DNA from: Nostoc paludosum FACHB-159
GTDB lineage: Bacteria > Cyanobacteriota > Cyanobacteriia > Cyanobacteriales > Nostocaceae
Assembly: GCF_014698835.1 (NCBI RefSeq)
Contig: NZ_JACJTU010000020.1
Coordinates: 87,058-151,057, forward strand
Direction of reading: 5' to 3'
DNA length: 64,000 nucleotides
Within the stretch, counting starts at the first letter, position 1; each line of letters opens with the position of its first letter. Positions 1-7,320 of the stretch are shown here, in pieces. The position numbers and the translations under genes were made by a program. The notes under the pieces were generated by a model that saw nothing but the letters and a program-made list of their open reading frames with translations, made no database searches and had not been told where the DNA came from.

Positions 1-761
1 AAAAACCAAATGCGATCGCTTTACCTCCAGTCAAAGGGCAAGTAGAATATCGTCATGTTTCTTTTGGCTATCAACCAGGGGAACGTGTATTAAAGGATAT
101 CAGCTTTTTGGTATCACCGGGTGAAGCGATCGCTATTATAGGAACTTCTGCTGCTAGTAAAACCACATTTGTAAATCTCTTACCCCGTTTTTACGATCCT
201 AAAGTTGGTCAAATCTTAATTGACGGTATTGATATTCGGGATGTGAAGTTAAATAGTCTGCGGCGACAAATTGGCATTGTTCCCCAACAAAGCATCATCT
301 TTTCTGGAACAATTGCCCAGAATATCGCTTTTGGGCAAGACTTTTTTGATATGCAAGAAGTGACAGCAGCAGCAAAAATTGCTAACGCCCATGAATTTAT
401 TAACGAATTACCAGAAGGTTATCGTACTTGGGTGGGCGAAGGTGGGGTAAACTTATCATTAGGGCAAAGACAAAGAATTGCGATCGCTCGTGCCGTTCAC
501 CTCAACCCACAAATTTTGATTCTTGATGAAGCCACATCTGCATTAGATTCCGAGTCAGAAGCTTTGGTGCAGCAAGCGTTAGAAAGACTGATGGAAAACC
601 GGACAGTGTTGATTATTGCCTATCGTTTATCAACAATTAAAAGGTGCGATCGTATTTTAGTTCTCGAACAAGGAAAAATTATCGAATCAGGCAGCCATGA
701 AGAATTATTAACCATAAAAAAGGGTCGCTATGCCCAATTTTATGGTCAAGAATTTAGTTAA
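1..761 (+). CDS. ABC transporter ATP-binding domain, 5' truncated, degenerate motifs
   Basis: This is the C-terminal nucleotide-binding domain of an ABC exporter; the open frame runs in from the window edge (codons start at base 3), so upstream domains, probably membrane-spanning, lie outside. Seen: a Walker A region at about 141-167 reading GTSAASKTT, a Q-loop (VPQQ), a signature reading LSLGQ, Walker B with an intact glutamate (LILDEATSALD) and an H-loop reading AYRLST. The usual forms are GxSGxGKTT, LSGGQ and AHRLST, so two Walker A glycines, one signature glycine and the switch histidine are replaced. Family knowledge: those positions support ATP binding and hydrolysis. Inference: weak or lost ATPase activity, or half of an asymmetric heterodimer. 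The substrate cannot be told. The frame is otherwise undamaged to its stop. Confidence 0.9.
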   Translation, partial: KPNAIALPPVKGQVEYRHVSFGYQPGERVLKDISFLVSPGEAIAIIGTSAASKTTFVNLLPRFYDPKVGQILIDGIDIRDVKLNSLRRQIGIVPQQSIIFSGTIAQNIAFGQDFFDMQEVTAAAKIANAHEFINELPEGYRTWVGEGGVNLSLGQRQRIAIARAVHLNPQILILDEATSALDSESEALVQQALERLMENRTVLIIAYRLSTIKRCDRILVLEQGKIIESGSHEELLTIKKGRYAQFYGQEFS

Positions 762-815
762 GCTGAACTGCTTAATAAACTACGGAATGCAATCAGAAAA
801 GACATTTTTTGTAGC

Positions 816-938
816 TTAGCGACCGGTCATTTGCTCCAGCTTTTCTGGATACCGAGCGCCTTGCACCGCAATCACCGCACCTGCTACATCTTCAATTGGT
901 ACGTTCGGGTCAACCCGGTGCTGGCAAGCCAACAGAGA
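816..938 (-). pseudogene. aldo/keto reductase remnant with internal deletion
   Basis: Reading the minus strand gives a short open stretch containing QHRVDPNVPIEDVAGAV, the typical aldo/keto reductase segment following the active-site region. It runs directly into QGARYPEKLEQMTGR and a stop at 816-818, which resembles the extreme C-terminus of the same family. About 200 residues that should separate these segments are absent, and there is no start codon or N-terminal half upstream (an in-frame stop lies near 950). The simplest reading is a decayed gene fused by an internal deletion. The intact family reduces carbonyls with NADPH. Family assignment is by motif memory. Confidence 0.7.
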
Positions 939-1001
939 CGAACTGACTGCGCGTTAATATTCTGTGCATCTTCATGCAGAATTGGTATTAATGTGATTTA
1001 A

Positions 1002-2459
1002 CTATTGTCGAGATTGAATTTGTTTAACTAAATCATAAAAAGGTTGCCAGTTATCTTCTTGAAAAATTGCTTCCCAAATTGATTCGATTACAGGTCTTAA
1101 CAATGCTGTCTTTGGATTATAAAAAGCTAGAGTTTGAGCAATTGTTTCTAGGCGATCGCTATCTAAATCATTTAATATTTTATGGTACAATATACACCAA
1201 TCATCAAAAATTCCTGATGCTCCCGGTACTGGGACAATATCAGAAGTATTCATCACAAAGCCTGGTTCATCTCGCCATTTAGCTGAAAAGGTGCGAGCCA
1301 TCTCATAAAAAAATTCGTGATACCCGACTTTGCTATTGCCCAAAAATTCAATTGTTAAATTCAAAAGTTCTTTCGCCTGTGGATGTGGCAACTCTATAAA
1401 ACCCAACTTTTTCAACATCAAAGAAGCGTATTCTGCTTGATAATATTCATTAAACTTCGCTAATCCAAAATTCAAATCGTCTTTCTCAATAATCGCCTTT
1501 AAAGGTTCTTGGAGCATTTCTAGATTTAACTGGCAAACGGTTGGTTGATTAATGTAACAATAGCGTCCGTAATAATCAAAATATGCAGCTATAAAGTATG
1601 GATCGTAGTGAGGAATAAACGCATAAGGGCCATAATCAAAACTTTCTCCCGTAATCGACATATTGTCAGTATTGAGAACTGCATGACAAAAACCAGCAGC
1701 CATCCACTGGGCTGCTAATTCTGCAACTCTTTTAACTAATTCGGCGTAAAATAAGGCATATTTATTTTCTTGAGCATCCAAGTCTTGATAATATTCCTTA
1801 ATTACGTGGTCTAATAGCTTCTGAGTTAAATCTGGGCGCTGCAAGTAGTGTAGGCGCTCAAAAGTACCAAAGCGAATATGAGAACTGCTCATCCTCACCA
1901 TTACAGACGAACGAGTCGGTGAAGGTTCATCCCCCCGCCACAGTGATAAACCTGTTTCAATCATGGTGAGACACCGCGAACTACGTACACCCAAGTGGTG
2001 CAGTGCTTCCGCAGCCAAAACTTCCCGCACTCCACCTTTGAGCGTCAGTAAACCATCGCCACCACGGGAGTAAGGCGTTCTTCCAGAACCTTTTGTGCCA
2101 AAATCGTATAATTGCCCATCAGTACCGCGTACTTGTCCGTAGAGAAAGCCTCTGCCATCACCCAATAATCGGTTATATTCACCAAATTGATAGCCGTGGT
2201 AACGCATTGCCAAAAAGGGTTTGCGCCCCTCGAATTTGCCAAAAGCTGTGATGAAATCTTCATCTTTAACTACTTGGGGATCGAGACCTAAACGTGGTAA
2301 AAGTGCATCGTTACGCCAACGCAAGATGTGTTGGGGAAATTCTTCTGCTGCAACCTCATCATAGTAGTCATCGCCTAAAGATTCAAAGGCGCTTTCGTAG
2401 TTAAGGCAGAGAAAAGGATTGCTAGAATTTTTGTTGTTTGCGGTTTGGGCCAGAGTCAT
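1002..2459 (-). CDS. selO: SelO/YdiU family protein adenylyltransferase
   Basis: The 485-residue protein matches the SelO (YdiU, UPF0061) pseudokinase family in length and motifs. Established for the family: it binds ATP in a flipped orientation and transfers AMP to Ser, Thr or Tyr of target proteins, in bacteria linked to redox and stress responses. Seen: GYQFGEYNRLLGDGRG near residue 90, KGSGRTPYSRGGDG near 125 (nucleotide-binding loop), SSSHIRFGTFE near 190, and the catalytic stretch HAVLNTDNMSITGESFDYGPY near 260 with the metal- and base-binding Asn and Asp residues. No C-terminal selenocysteine or Cys tail is evident, as is usual in bacteria. It stands alone on the minus strand, about 85 bp downstream of the convergently read remnant of the GNAT spacer and codirectional with the GNAT gene upstream. 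Confidence 0.93.
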   Translation of the reverse strand: MTLAQTANNKNSSNPFLCLNYESAFESLGDDYYDEVAAEEFPQHILRWRNDALLPRLGLDPQVVKDEDFITAFGKFEGRKPFLAMRYHGYQFGEYNRLLGDGRGFLYGQVRGTDGQLYDFGTKGSGRTPYSRGGDGLLTLKGGVREVLAAEALHHLGVRSSRCLTMIETGLSLWRGDEPSPTRSSVMVRMSSSHIRFGTFERLHYLQRPDLTQKLLDHVIKEYYQDLDAQENKYALFYAELVKRVAELAAQWMAAGFCHAVLNTDNMSITGESFDYGPYAFIPHYDPYFIAAYFDYYGRYCYINQPTVCQLNLEMLQEPLKAIIEKDDLNFGLAKFNEYYQAEYASLMLKKLGFIELPHPQAKELLNLTIEFLGNSKVGYHEFFYEMARTFSAKWRDEPGFVMNTSDIVPVPGASGIFDDWCILYHKILNDLDSDRLETIAQTLAFYNPKTALLRPVIESIWEAIFQEDNWQPFYDLVKQIQSRQ

Positions 2460-2545
2460 TATAAAGAAAACTTAATTCATTCTTTCTCTTAATACTACCT
2501 CTGGCTTCAGCATTAGCATCGATATATTCTCGATTACGAATTATT

Positions 2546-3121
2546 TTAAGATTTGGGTAGTTGCCAATTAGGATTGGTCAGACTTGTCAAAATATGATCT
2601 TCCCACTGTCCATTGATTAATAAATAGTCTCTAGCATATCCTTCAATGACAAAACCGAGCCTTTTGAGAACATTGCCGCTGCGTCGATTGTGAGGCATAT
2701 AATTAGCCATGATGCGGTGAAGATTTAATTCTTGAAAGACATATTGAGTCGCTACTTGTAACCCTTCTGTCATATATCCTTTACCTTGCTTGGTTTCGGC
2801 AAGGCTATATCCCACGTAACAAAAATGAGCAACTCCGCGAACAAAATTACTAAAATTGATAGTCCCAATAATTACAGTTGGATTTTTTTTAGTAAAAATA
2901 AATAGCTTTAAGGATTGACCATTGACAAATTCCAAAAAATTGTTCTCTATTTGATACTGCCAATATTCTTCAGTGAAAAAACCATCAGCCCAAAGAGGGT
3001 AGAATGGAGTCAAATAGGTTTTGTTATCAGTAAAGTATTTAATAATTTGAGGTATATCCTCTTGAACTGGCGATCGCAATAACAAGCGATCGCTTCTAAT
3101 TAATGGCAATTCTAATTTCAT
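2546..3121 (-). CDS. GNAT family N-acetyltransferase, RimJ/RimL-like
   Basis: A 191-residue GNAT protein. It opens with ELPLIRSDRLLLRSPVQEDIPQI, the usual first strand and helix of RimJ/RimL-type acetyltransferases. The acetyl-CoA pyrophosphate loop is represented by LAETKQGKGYMTEG, followed by the NLHRIMANYMPHNRRSGNVLKRLGFVIEG block that closes the fold. RimJ/RimL relatives acetylate N-terminal amino groups of ribosomal proteins or small amines; the substrate here cannot be inferred. It is codirectional with selO (gap 86 bp), so cotranscription is possible. The start ATG lies directly beside a repeat-filled spacer, and no strong ribosome binding site is visible. Confidence 0.85.
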   Translation of the reverse strand: MKLELPLIRSDRLLLRSPVQEDIPQIIKYFTDNKTYLTPFYPLWADGFFTEEYWQYQIENNFLEFVNGQSLKLFIFTKKNPTVIIGTINFSNFVRGVAHFCYVGYSLAETKQGKGYMTEGLQVATQYVFQELNLHRIMANYMPHNRRSGNVLKRLGFVIEGYARDYLLINGQWEDHILTSLTNPNWQLPKS

Positions 3122-3124
3122 ACA

Positions 3125-3335
3125 CTACTTAATTGGGCATTGGGTATTGGGTATTGGGCATTGGGCATTGGGCATTGGGCATTGGGCATTGGTCATTTGT
3201 CATTATTTTTTCCCCGCGTCCCCGCGTCCCCGCGTCTCCCCATACTTCTCTACGAGAGGCTGCGCCAACGGCTCCGCTCAGTACAAGTCTCCCCACCTCC
3301 CCACCTCCCCACCTCCCCACCCCCCTTCAAAAAAT
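3125..3335. repeat. Low-complexity spacer of short tandem repeats
   Basis: The spacer between the acetyltransferase and bioB holds about nine copies of a TTGGGCA/TTGGGTA heptamer-like unit (3132-3192), then CCCCGCGTC repeats, then the 18-base string CGAGAGGCTGCGCCAACG (3253-3270), then tandem CTCCCCACC units. The same 18-base string recurs inside the CoA synthetase gene at 23328. Open frames spanning this stretch on both strands have only repeat composition and are not genes. The remaining bases to 3505 show no recognisable gene. Confidence 0.9.
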
Positions 3336-3505
3336 AGAATCTGCCAATCAACGAAAATATTGATAAGCTGATGTCTAAATATCTAGGCGCAAGGATTGAG
3401 AGCTAATGGGTGATTAATAACTTCAATATCCCTTTGCCCAAACGCTGTACCAGAGGAAATTTAACCAAAAGACAGCCTTCATAAACCTAGTCTACAGGAA
3501 GGATA

Positions 3506-4516
3506 GTGACGGTGGGAATACGCTACGATTGGCAGGAATTAGAGATTAGGGCGATATATAACACGTCTTTGCTAGAGCTGATTTATCAAGCTGCTAGCGT
3601 GCATCGCCAATATCATGACCCAACAAAAATCCAAGTTTGTAAGCTCATATCTATTAAAACCGGAGGTTGCCCAGAAGATTGTAGCTACTGTGCCCAATCT
3701 TCGCGCTATCAAACAGAGGTAAAGCCGCAAGCACTCCTAGAAAAAGAAACGGTAGTTAGTATTGCCCAAAAAGCGAAAGAAACTGGTGTTAGTCGCATCT
3801 GTATGGGTGCTGCTTGGCGTCAAGTGCGGGATAACTCACAATTTGAGGAAGTCCTGGAAATGGTCAAGGATGTGACGGCAATGGGTTTGGAAGTATGCTG
3901 CACTCTGGGAATGTTGACACCAAATCAAGCCAAGCGATTAGAAGAGGCAGGGCTTTACGCCTATAACCATAACTTGGATACCTCGGAAGAATATTACAGC
4001 ACAATTATTACCACAAGGACTTATGGCGATCGCCTCAACACAATTGAGAATGTTCGTCAAACAAACGTCACTGTATGTTCCGGCGGTATCCTTGGTTTGG
4101 GCGAAACTGTGGATGACCGTATTGCAATGTTGCAAACTCTAGCAAGCTTACAACCGCATCCAGAATCTGTGCCAATTAATATTCTTTCTCAAGTACCAGG
4201 CACACCCTTAGAAAATCAGCCTGATGTCCCCATTTGGGATGTTGTGCGGATGATTGCCACAGCCAGAATTGTCATGCCAGGTTCCGATGTGCGTCTCAGC
4301 GCTGGTAGGGCTAGACTTTCTGAAGTTGAACAAGCTTTGTGCTTTATGGCAGGAGCTAATTCTATCTTTTCTAGCGATGACAACAAAATGTTAACCGTGA
4401 CAACTCCTTGTCCAGATTATGATAGCGATCGCCAAATGCTGAATTTACTCGGTTTACAAATGCGTCCGCCTTCCCAAAGAGAGGAGAAAGCCGCCAGTCC
4501 AGCATTTGTGGGATAA
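3506..4516 (+). CDS. bioB: biotin synthase
   Basis: Biotin synthase, a radical SAM enzyme that inserts sulfur into dethiobiotin in the last step of biotin synthesis. Seen: the radical SAM cluster motif CPEDCSYC (CxxxCxxC) near residue 54, ICMGAAWR near 98, YNHNLDTS near 153 and the SGGILGLGE motif near 190. Later NILSQVPGTPLE and RLSAGRARLS carry the arginine and serine residues associated with the [2Fe-2S] site. The 336-residue length is normal. A GTG start at 3506 is preceded by AGGAAGG at 3496-3502, a good ribosome binding site, and the N-terminus VGIRYDWQELE suits cyanobacterial homologues. No other biotin genes are adjacent. Confidence 0.97.
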   Translation: MTVGIRYDWQELEIRAIYNTSLLELIYQAASVHRQYHDPTKIQVCKLISIKTGGCPEDCSYCAQSSRYQTEVKPQALLEKETVVSIAQKAKETGVSRICMGAAWRQVRDNSQFEEVLEMVKDVTAMGLEVCCTLGMLTPNQAKRLEEAGLYAYNHNLDTSEEYYSTIITTRTYGDRLNTIENVRQTNVTVCSGGILGLGETVDDRIAMLQTLASLQPHPESVPINILSQVPGTPLENQPDVPIWDVVRMIATARIVMPGSDVRLSAGRARLSEVEQALCFMAGANSIFSSDDNKMLTVTTPCPDYDSDRQMLNLLGLQMRPPSQREEKAASPAFVG

Positions 4517-4519
4517 ATC

Positions 4520-4582
4520 TCTTGTAGGACGGGCGTCTCGCCTGTCCCAAATCCAAGGGCAGGCATCTTGCCTGCCCCACAA
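4520..4582. repeat. Paired hairpin repeat after bioB
   Basis: Two successive imperfect hairpins (GGACGGGCGTCTCGCCTGTCC and GGGCAGGCATCTTGCCTGCCC types) follow the bioB stop by a few bases. They belong to a common cyanobacterial intergenic repeat type; a related copy lies at about 23127-23175. In this convergent position between bioB and petL it could end transcription from both sides, though there is no strong U tract. Confidence 0.65.
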
Positions 4583-4591
4583 TAATCTTGG

Positions 4592-4687
4592 TTAAATTAT
4601 CTTAGCAGTCCGCAGACCGAAAAACAGACCAAGAGCTATACCAAAGAATAAACCCAAGAAGACGATGTAAGCTACAATTGCAAACAT
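4592..4687 (-). CDS. petL: cytochrome b6f complex subunit PetL
   Basis: A 31-residue single-span protein read from ATG at 4687. It begins MFAIVAYIVFLGLFFGIALG and ends FGLRTAKII. This matches cyanobacterial PetL in length, in the N-terminal AIVAYI and in the C-terminal GLRxAKI. PetL is a small peripheral transmembrane subunit of the thylakoid cytochrome b6f complex that stabilises the dimer during electron flow from plastoquinol to plastocyanin. It is convergent with bioB across a hairpin repeat and divergent from aroB across a minisatellite. The gene is short enough to be overlooked by automatic callers. Confidence 0.9.
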   Translation of the reverse strand: MFAIVAYIVFLGLFFGIALGLFFGLRTAKII

Positions 4688-4740
4688 TTATTTTTCTCCA
4701 CAATAGTTCCTAAATCTATTGAATCATTAGATGTTGGATA

Positions 4741-4995
4741 TTGGGCATTGGGCATGGGGCATCGGGAGGTGTGGGAGGTGTGGGAGGTGTGGGAGGTGTG
4801 GGAGGTGTGGGAGGATGGGGAAGAAATCTTTCCCCCCTCTCTCCCCACACTCCCCACACTCCCCTCTCTCCCCTCTCTCCCCCATCTCCCCACACTCCCC
4901 ACACTCCCCTCTCTCCCCACACTCCCCACACTCCCCACACTCCCCACACTCCCCACACTCCCCACACTCCCCCATCTCCCTTGTCCCCTGCCTCC
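4741..4995. repeat. Minisatellite with opposite-strand 10-bp arrays
   Basis: About five tandem GGTGTGGGAG units (4762-4812, purine-rich on the plus strand) are followed by a longer array of CTCCCCACAC and CTCTCCCC units (about 4830-4980, pyrimidine-rich). The two arrays are near-complementary, so the region could fold into a large imperfect hairpin. Open frames through it on both strands consist only of repeat translations and are not genes. It separates petL from aroB; the true aroB start lies downstream at 5056. Confidence 0.9.
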
Positions 4996-5055
4996 TGCCT
5001 CCTGCCCCAGATTGCGATAGAATACACCCCACGGGCGCTTGTTTGGGGTTGGGCA

Positions 5056-6168
5056 ATGACTTCTGTAATTAATGTGAATTTACCAGGGCAGTCTTATGAG
5101 ATTGCGATACCTTCGGTGAGCTACGCTAACGCACCTTCAAGCCTAGATGGACTCGGCCAACACATGGCCAATCTAAAGCTAGGCAAGAAGGTACTGCTGG
5201 TTTCTAATCCGACGATTTTTAAGCATTTTGGCGAAAGAGCCATTGCATCGCTGACATCTGCTGGCTTTGATGTTGCTAGCTGCACCCTACCACCTGGGGA
5301 ACGCTATAAAACCCTTAATTCCATCCAAAAACTCTACGATGTCGCCTTGGAAAACCGCCTAGAACGTTCTTCGACTATGGTGGCTTTGGGGGGAGGCGTG
5401 ATTGGTGATATGACTGGTTTTGCAGCTGCAACTTGGCTGCGGGGCATTAATGTCGTACAAGTGCCTACCTCTCTGTTGGCAATGGTAGATTCGGCAATTG
5501 GGGGCAAAACTGGTGTTAATCATCCCCACGGGAAAAACTTAATTGGGGCGTTTCATCAACCACGCTTGGTTTTGATTGACCCAGAAGTCTTGAAAACTCT
5601 GCCGATGCGCGAGTTTCGGGCAGGGATGGCAGAAGTGATAAAATACGGTGTGATTTGGGATGCCGAATTGTTTGCCCAGTTGGAAGCCAGTAAACGCCTC
5701 GACCAACTCCGCTATGTCAAACCAGAATTGATAAGCAGCATATTAACGCGCTCTTGTCAAGCGAAAGCTGATGTTGTTAGCAAAGATGAAAAAGAAGGTG
5801 GATTAAGAGCGATTCTCAACTATGGACATACCATCGGTCATGCAGTGGAAAGTTTGACTGGTTATCGGCTAGTGAATCACGGAGAAGCAGTGGCGATCGG
5901 TATGGTAGCGGCTGGAAAAATTGCTGTGGAACTAGGAATGTGGCAGAAGGAAGACAGTGAACGTCAAAATGCTTTAATTCAAAAAGCAGGTTTACCAACT
6001 CAGTTACCAGCTGGGGTGGATATTGAAGCACTTATTGAAGCATTGCAGTTAGATAAAAAAGTCAAAGACGGGAAAGTCCGGTTTATTTTGCCAACACAAA
6101 TTGGTGTAGTGACAATTACTGATGAAGTGCCATCAGATGTTATTCGCCAAGTGCTGCGGGAGATTTGA
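5056..6168 (+). CDS. aroB: 3-dehydroquinate synthase
   Basis: Converts DAHP to 3-dehydroquinate in the shikimate pathway, using NAD+ and a divalent metal. Seen: the NAD-binding GGGVIGDMTGFAAATW, SLLAMVDSAIGGKTGVN, the metal-binding NYGHTIGHAVE and NHGEAVAIGM. The frame continues open upstream through a minisatellite, but ATG at 5056 (MTSVINVNLPGQ) gives the usual cyanobacterial N-terminus and a normal 370-residue length. Odd: between YEIAI and LDGLGQHM the gene carries about ten extra residues (PSVSYANAPS) encoded by a short repeat with TGAGCTACGCTAACG at about 5117-5131. Most homologues I recall have a short APGS-type turn there, so this looks like an in-frame repeat insertion in a surface loop. 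Confidence 0.95.
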   Translation: MTSVINVNLPGQSYEIAIPSVSYANAPSSLDGLGQHMANLKLGKKVLLVSNPTIFKHFGERAIASLTSAGFDVASCTLPPGERYKTLNSIQKLYDVALENRLERSSTMVALGGGVIGDMTGFAAATWLRGINVVQVPTSLLAMVDSAIGGKTGVNHPHGKNLIGAFHQPRLVLIDPEVLKTLPMREFRAGMAEVIKYGVIWDAELFAQLEASKRLDQLRYVKPELISSILTRSCQAKADVVSKDEKEGGLRAILNYGHTIGHAVESLTGYRLVNHGEAVAIGMVAAGKIAVELGMWQKEDSERQNALIQKAGLPTQLPAGVDIEALIEALQLDKKVKDGKVRFILPTQIGVVTITDEVPSDVIRQVLREI

Positions 6169-6237
6169 TAAAAATCGGTAATTACTGAAATAAATGAATA
6201 AAAAAGTATAAAATCAAGGATAAAACTCTTACCAGAT

Positions 6238-7308
6238 TTAAAGCAGAACTGTAAAAGTACTACCTTTTGGATAGTTATCTTCAACAATAATTCTGCCATG
6301 ATGTGCATCGATCGCCATTTTGCAGAAAGCTAATCCTAATCCGATTTGTGACACTTGTGGGTTAACAGTTCCAATTTCATACTTTTCAAAAATGCTTTGC
6401 CGCAAGCTTTCAGGAATTCCCGAACCAGAATCAGCAACTTGTATTTTCGTACCTCCTGCTGCTAAATTTTCTGCCCGCAAGATGACTTGAGAATTGGAGG
6501 GTGAAAACTTAATGGCATTGGATAGCAAATTATCTAAAACTCGGCGAAAGATAGCTGCATCTACTTTCACGGTATCGCCTGGTTTGGGTAATTCACTGAT
6601 GAGAGTGAGATTTTTTTGATCTGCGATCGCTTCAACATCCGCTAAGGCTGAAATACACAGCCCGCAAAGGTCTACTTCTGTATAATTGAGAACCATTTTG
6701 CCGGATTCTAATTTTGCCATGATCAACAAACTATTAATCAAGGATTGCAACTGTTGACAGGCGATCGCAATTTGTTCAATTTTCTGCTGCTGTTTTTGAA
6801 AAGACAAACCAGGAAATCGCAGAATCTCAGTTGATAGGACAATACTAGTGAGAGGATTTCGCAAATCATGGACGATGGTGTTAACCATATCTTCTCGTAG
6901 TTTGAGTAAAGCTTGGAGGTTATCATACTGTTGCTTAATCCGCAACATCGAATTCACCCTAGCGCGTAACTCTAAACTGTTGATGGGCTTACTAATGAAG
7001 TCATCTGCACCTGCGCCCAAACACCGAGCCAGATCTTCTTTGGCAGTTAACGCTGTCACCATGACGACGGGAACTGTTTGCCATTGCGGATCGGCTTTGA
7101 TGCGCCGACATACTTCCATCCCATCCAAATCGGGCATCATTACATCGAGCAAAATCACATCGGGCTGAAAACTACTGAGGCGAGTTAGGGCTTGTTGACC
7201 GCTAGGAGCATAGTGTAATTGATATCCTTCCCCATCTAGTAATGTTTCAATAACATCAAAATTATCTGGTTCATCATCAATTACTAAAATAGAGGGTTGA
7301 GTGTCCAT
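6238..7308 (-). CDS. Receiver-histidine kinase (REC-HisKA-HATPase)
   Basis: A 356-residue protein with an N-terminal receiver (residues 6-122; phosphoacceptor Asp55 in LLDVMMPD, conserved Lys in ISKP). It continues directly into a dimerisation domain with the phosphoacceptor His147 (VHDLRNPL) and an ATPase domain (NLLSNAIKFS, DSGSGIPES, GLGLAFCKMAI). No membrane segment is seen, so it is cytosolic. Its start lies 12 bp downstream of the stop of the giant hybrid kinase, so the two form an operon. Inference: its receiver may accept phosphate from the upstream kinase and so control its own kinase output. Confidence 0.92.
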   Translation of the reverse strand: MDTQPSILVIDDEPDNFDVIETLLDGEGYQLHYAPSGQQALTRLSSFQPDVILLDVMMPDLDGMEVCRRIKADPQWQTVPVVMVTALTAKEDLARCLGAGADDFISKPINSLELRARVNSMLRIKQQYDNLQALLKLREDMVNTIVHDLRNPLTSIVLSTEILRFPGLSFQKQQQKIEQIAIACQQLQSLINSLLIMAKLESGKMVLNYTEVDLCGLCISALADVEAIADQKNLTLISELPKPGDTVKVDAAIFRRVLDNLLSNAIKFSPSNSQVILRAENLAAGGTKIQVADSGSGIPESLRQSIFEKYEIGTVNPQVSQIGLGLAFCKMAIDAHHGRIIVEDNYPKGSTFTVLL

Positions 7309-7320
7309 TAAGAATTTCCA

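Noticed and set aside
3129..3371. Several overlapping frames on both strands
   Set aside because: All derive from the TTGGGCA and CTCCCCACC repeats; repetitive Gly-His-Trp or Pro-His composition.
4672..5072. Frames rich in GVWGVW or PHSPHS
   Set aside because: Translations of a 10-bp minisatellite; also the reason an upstream aroB start is not accepted.
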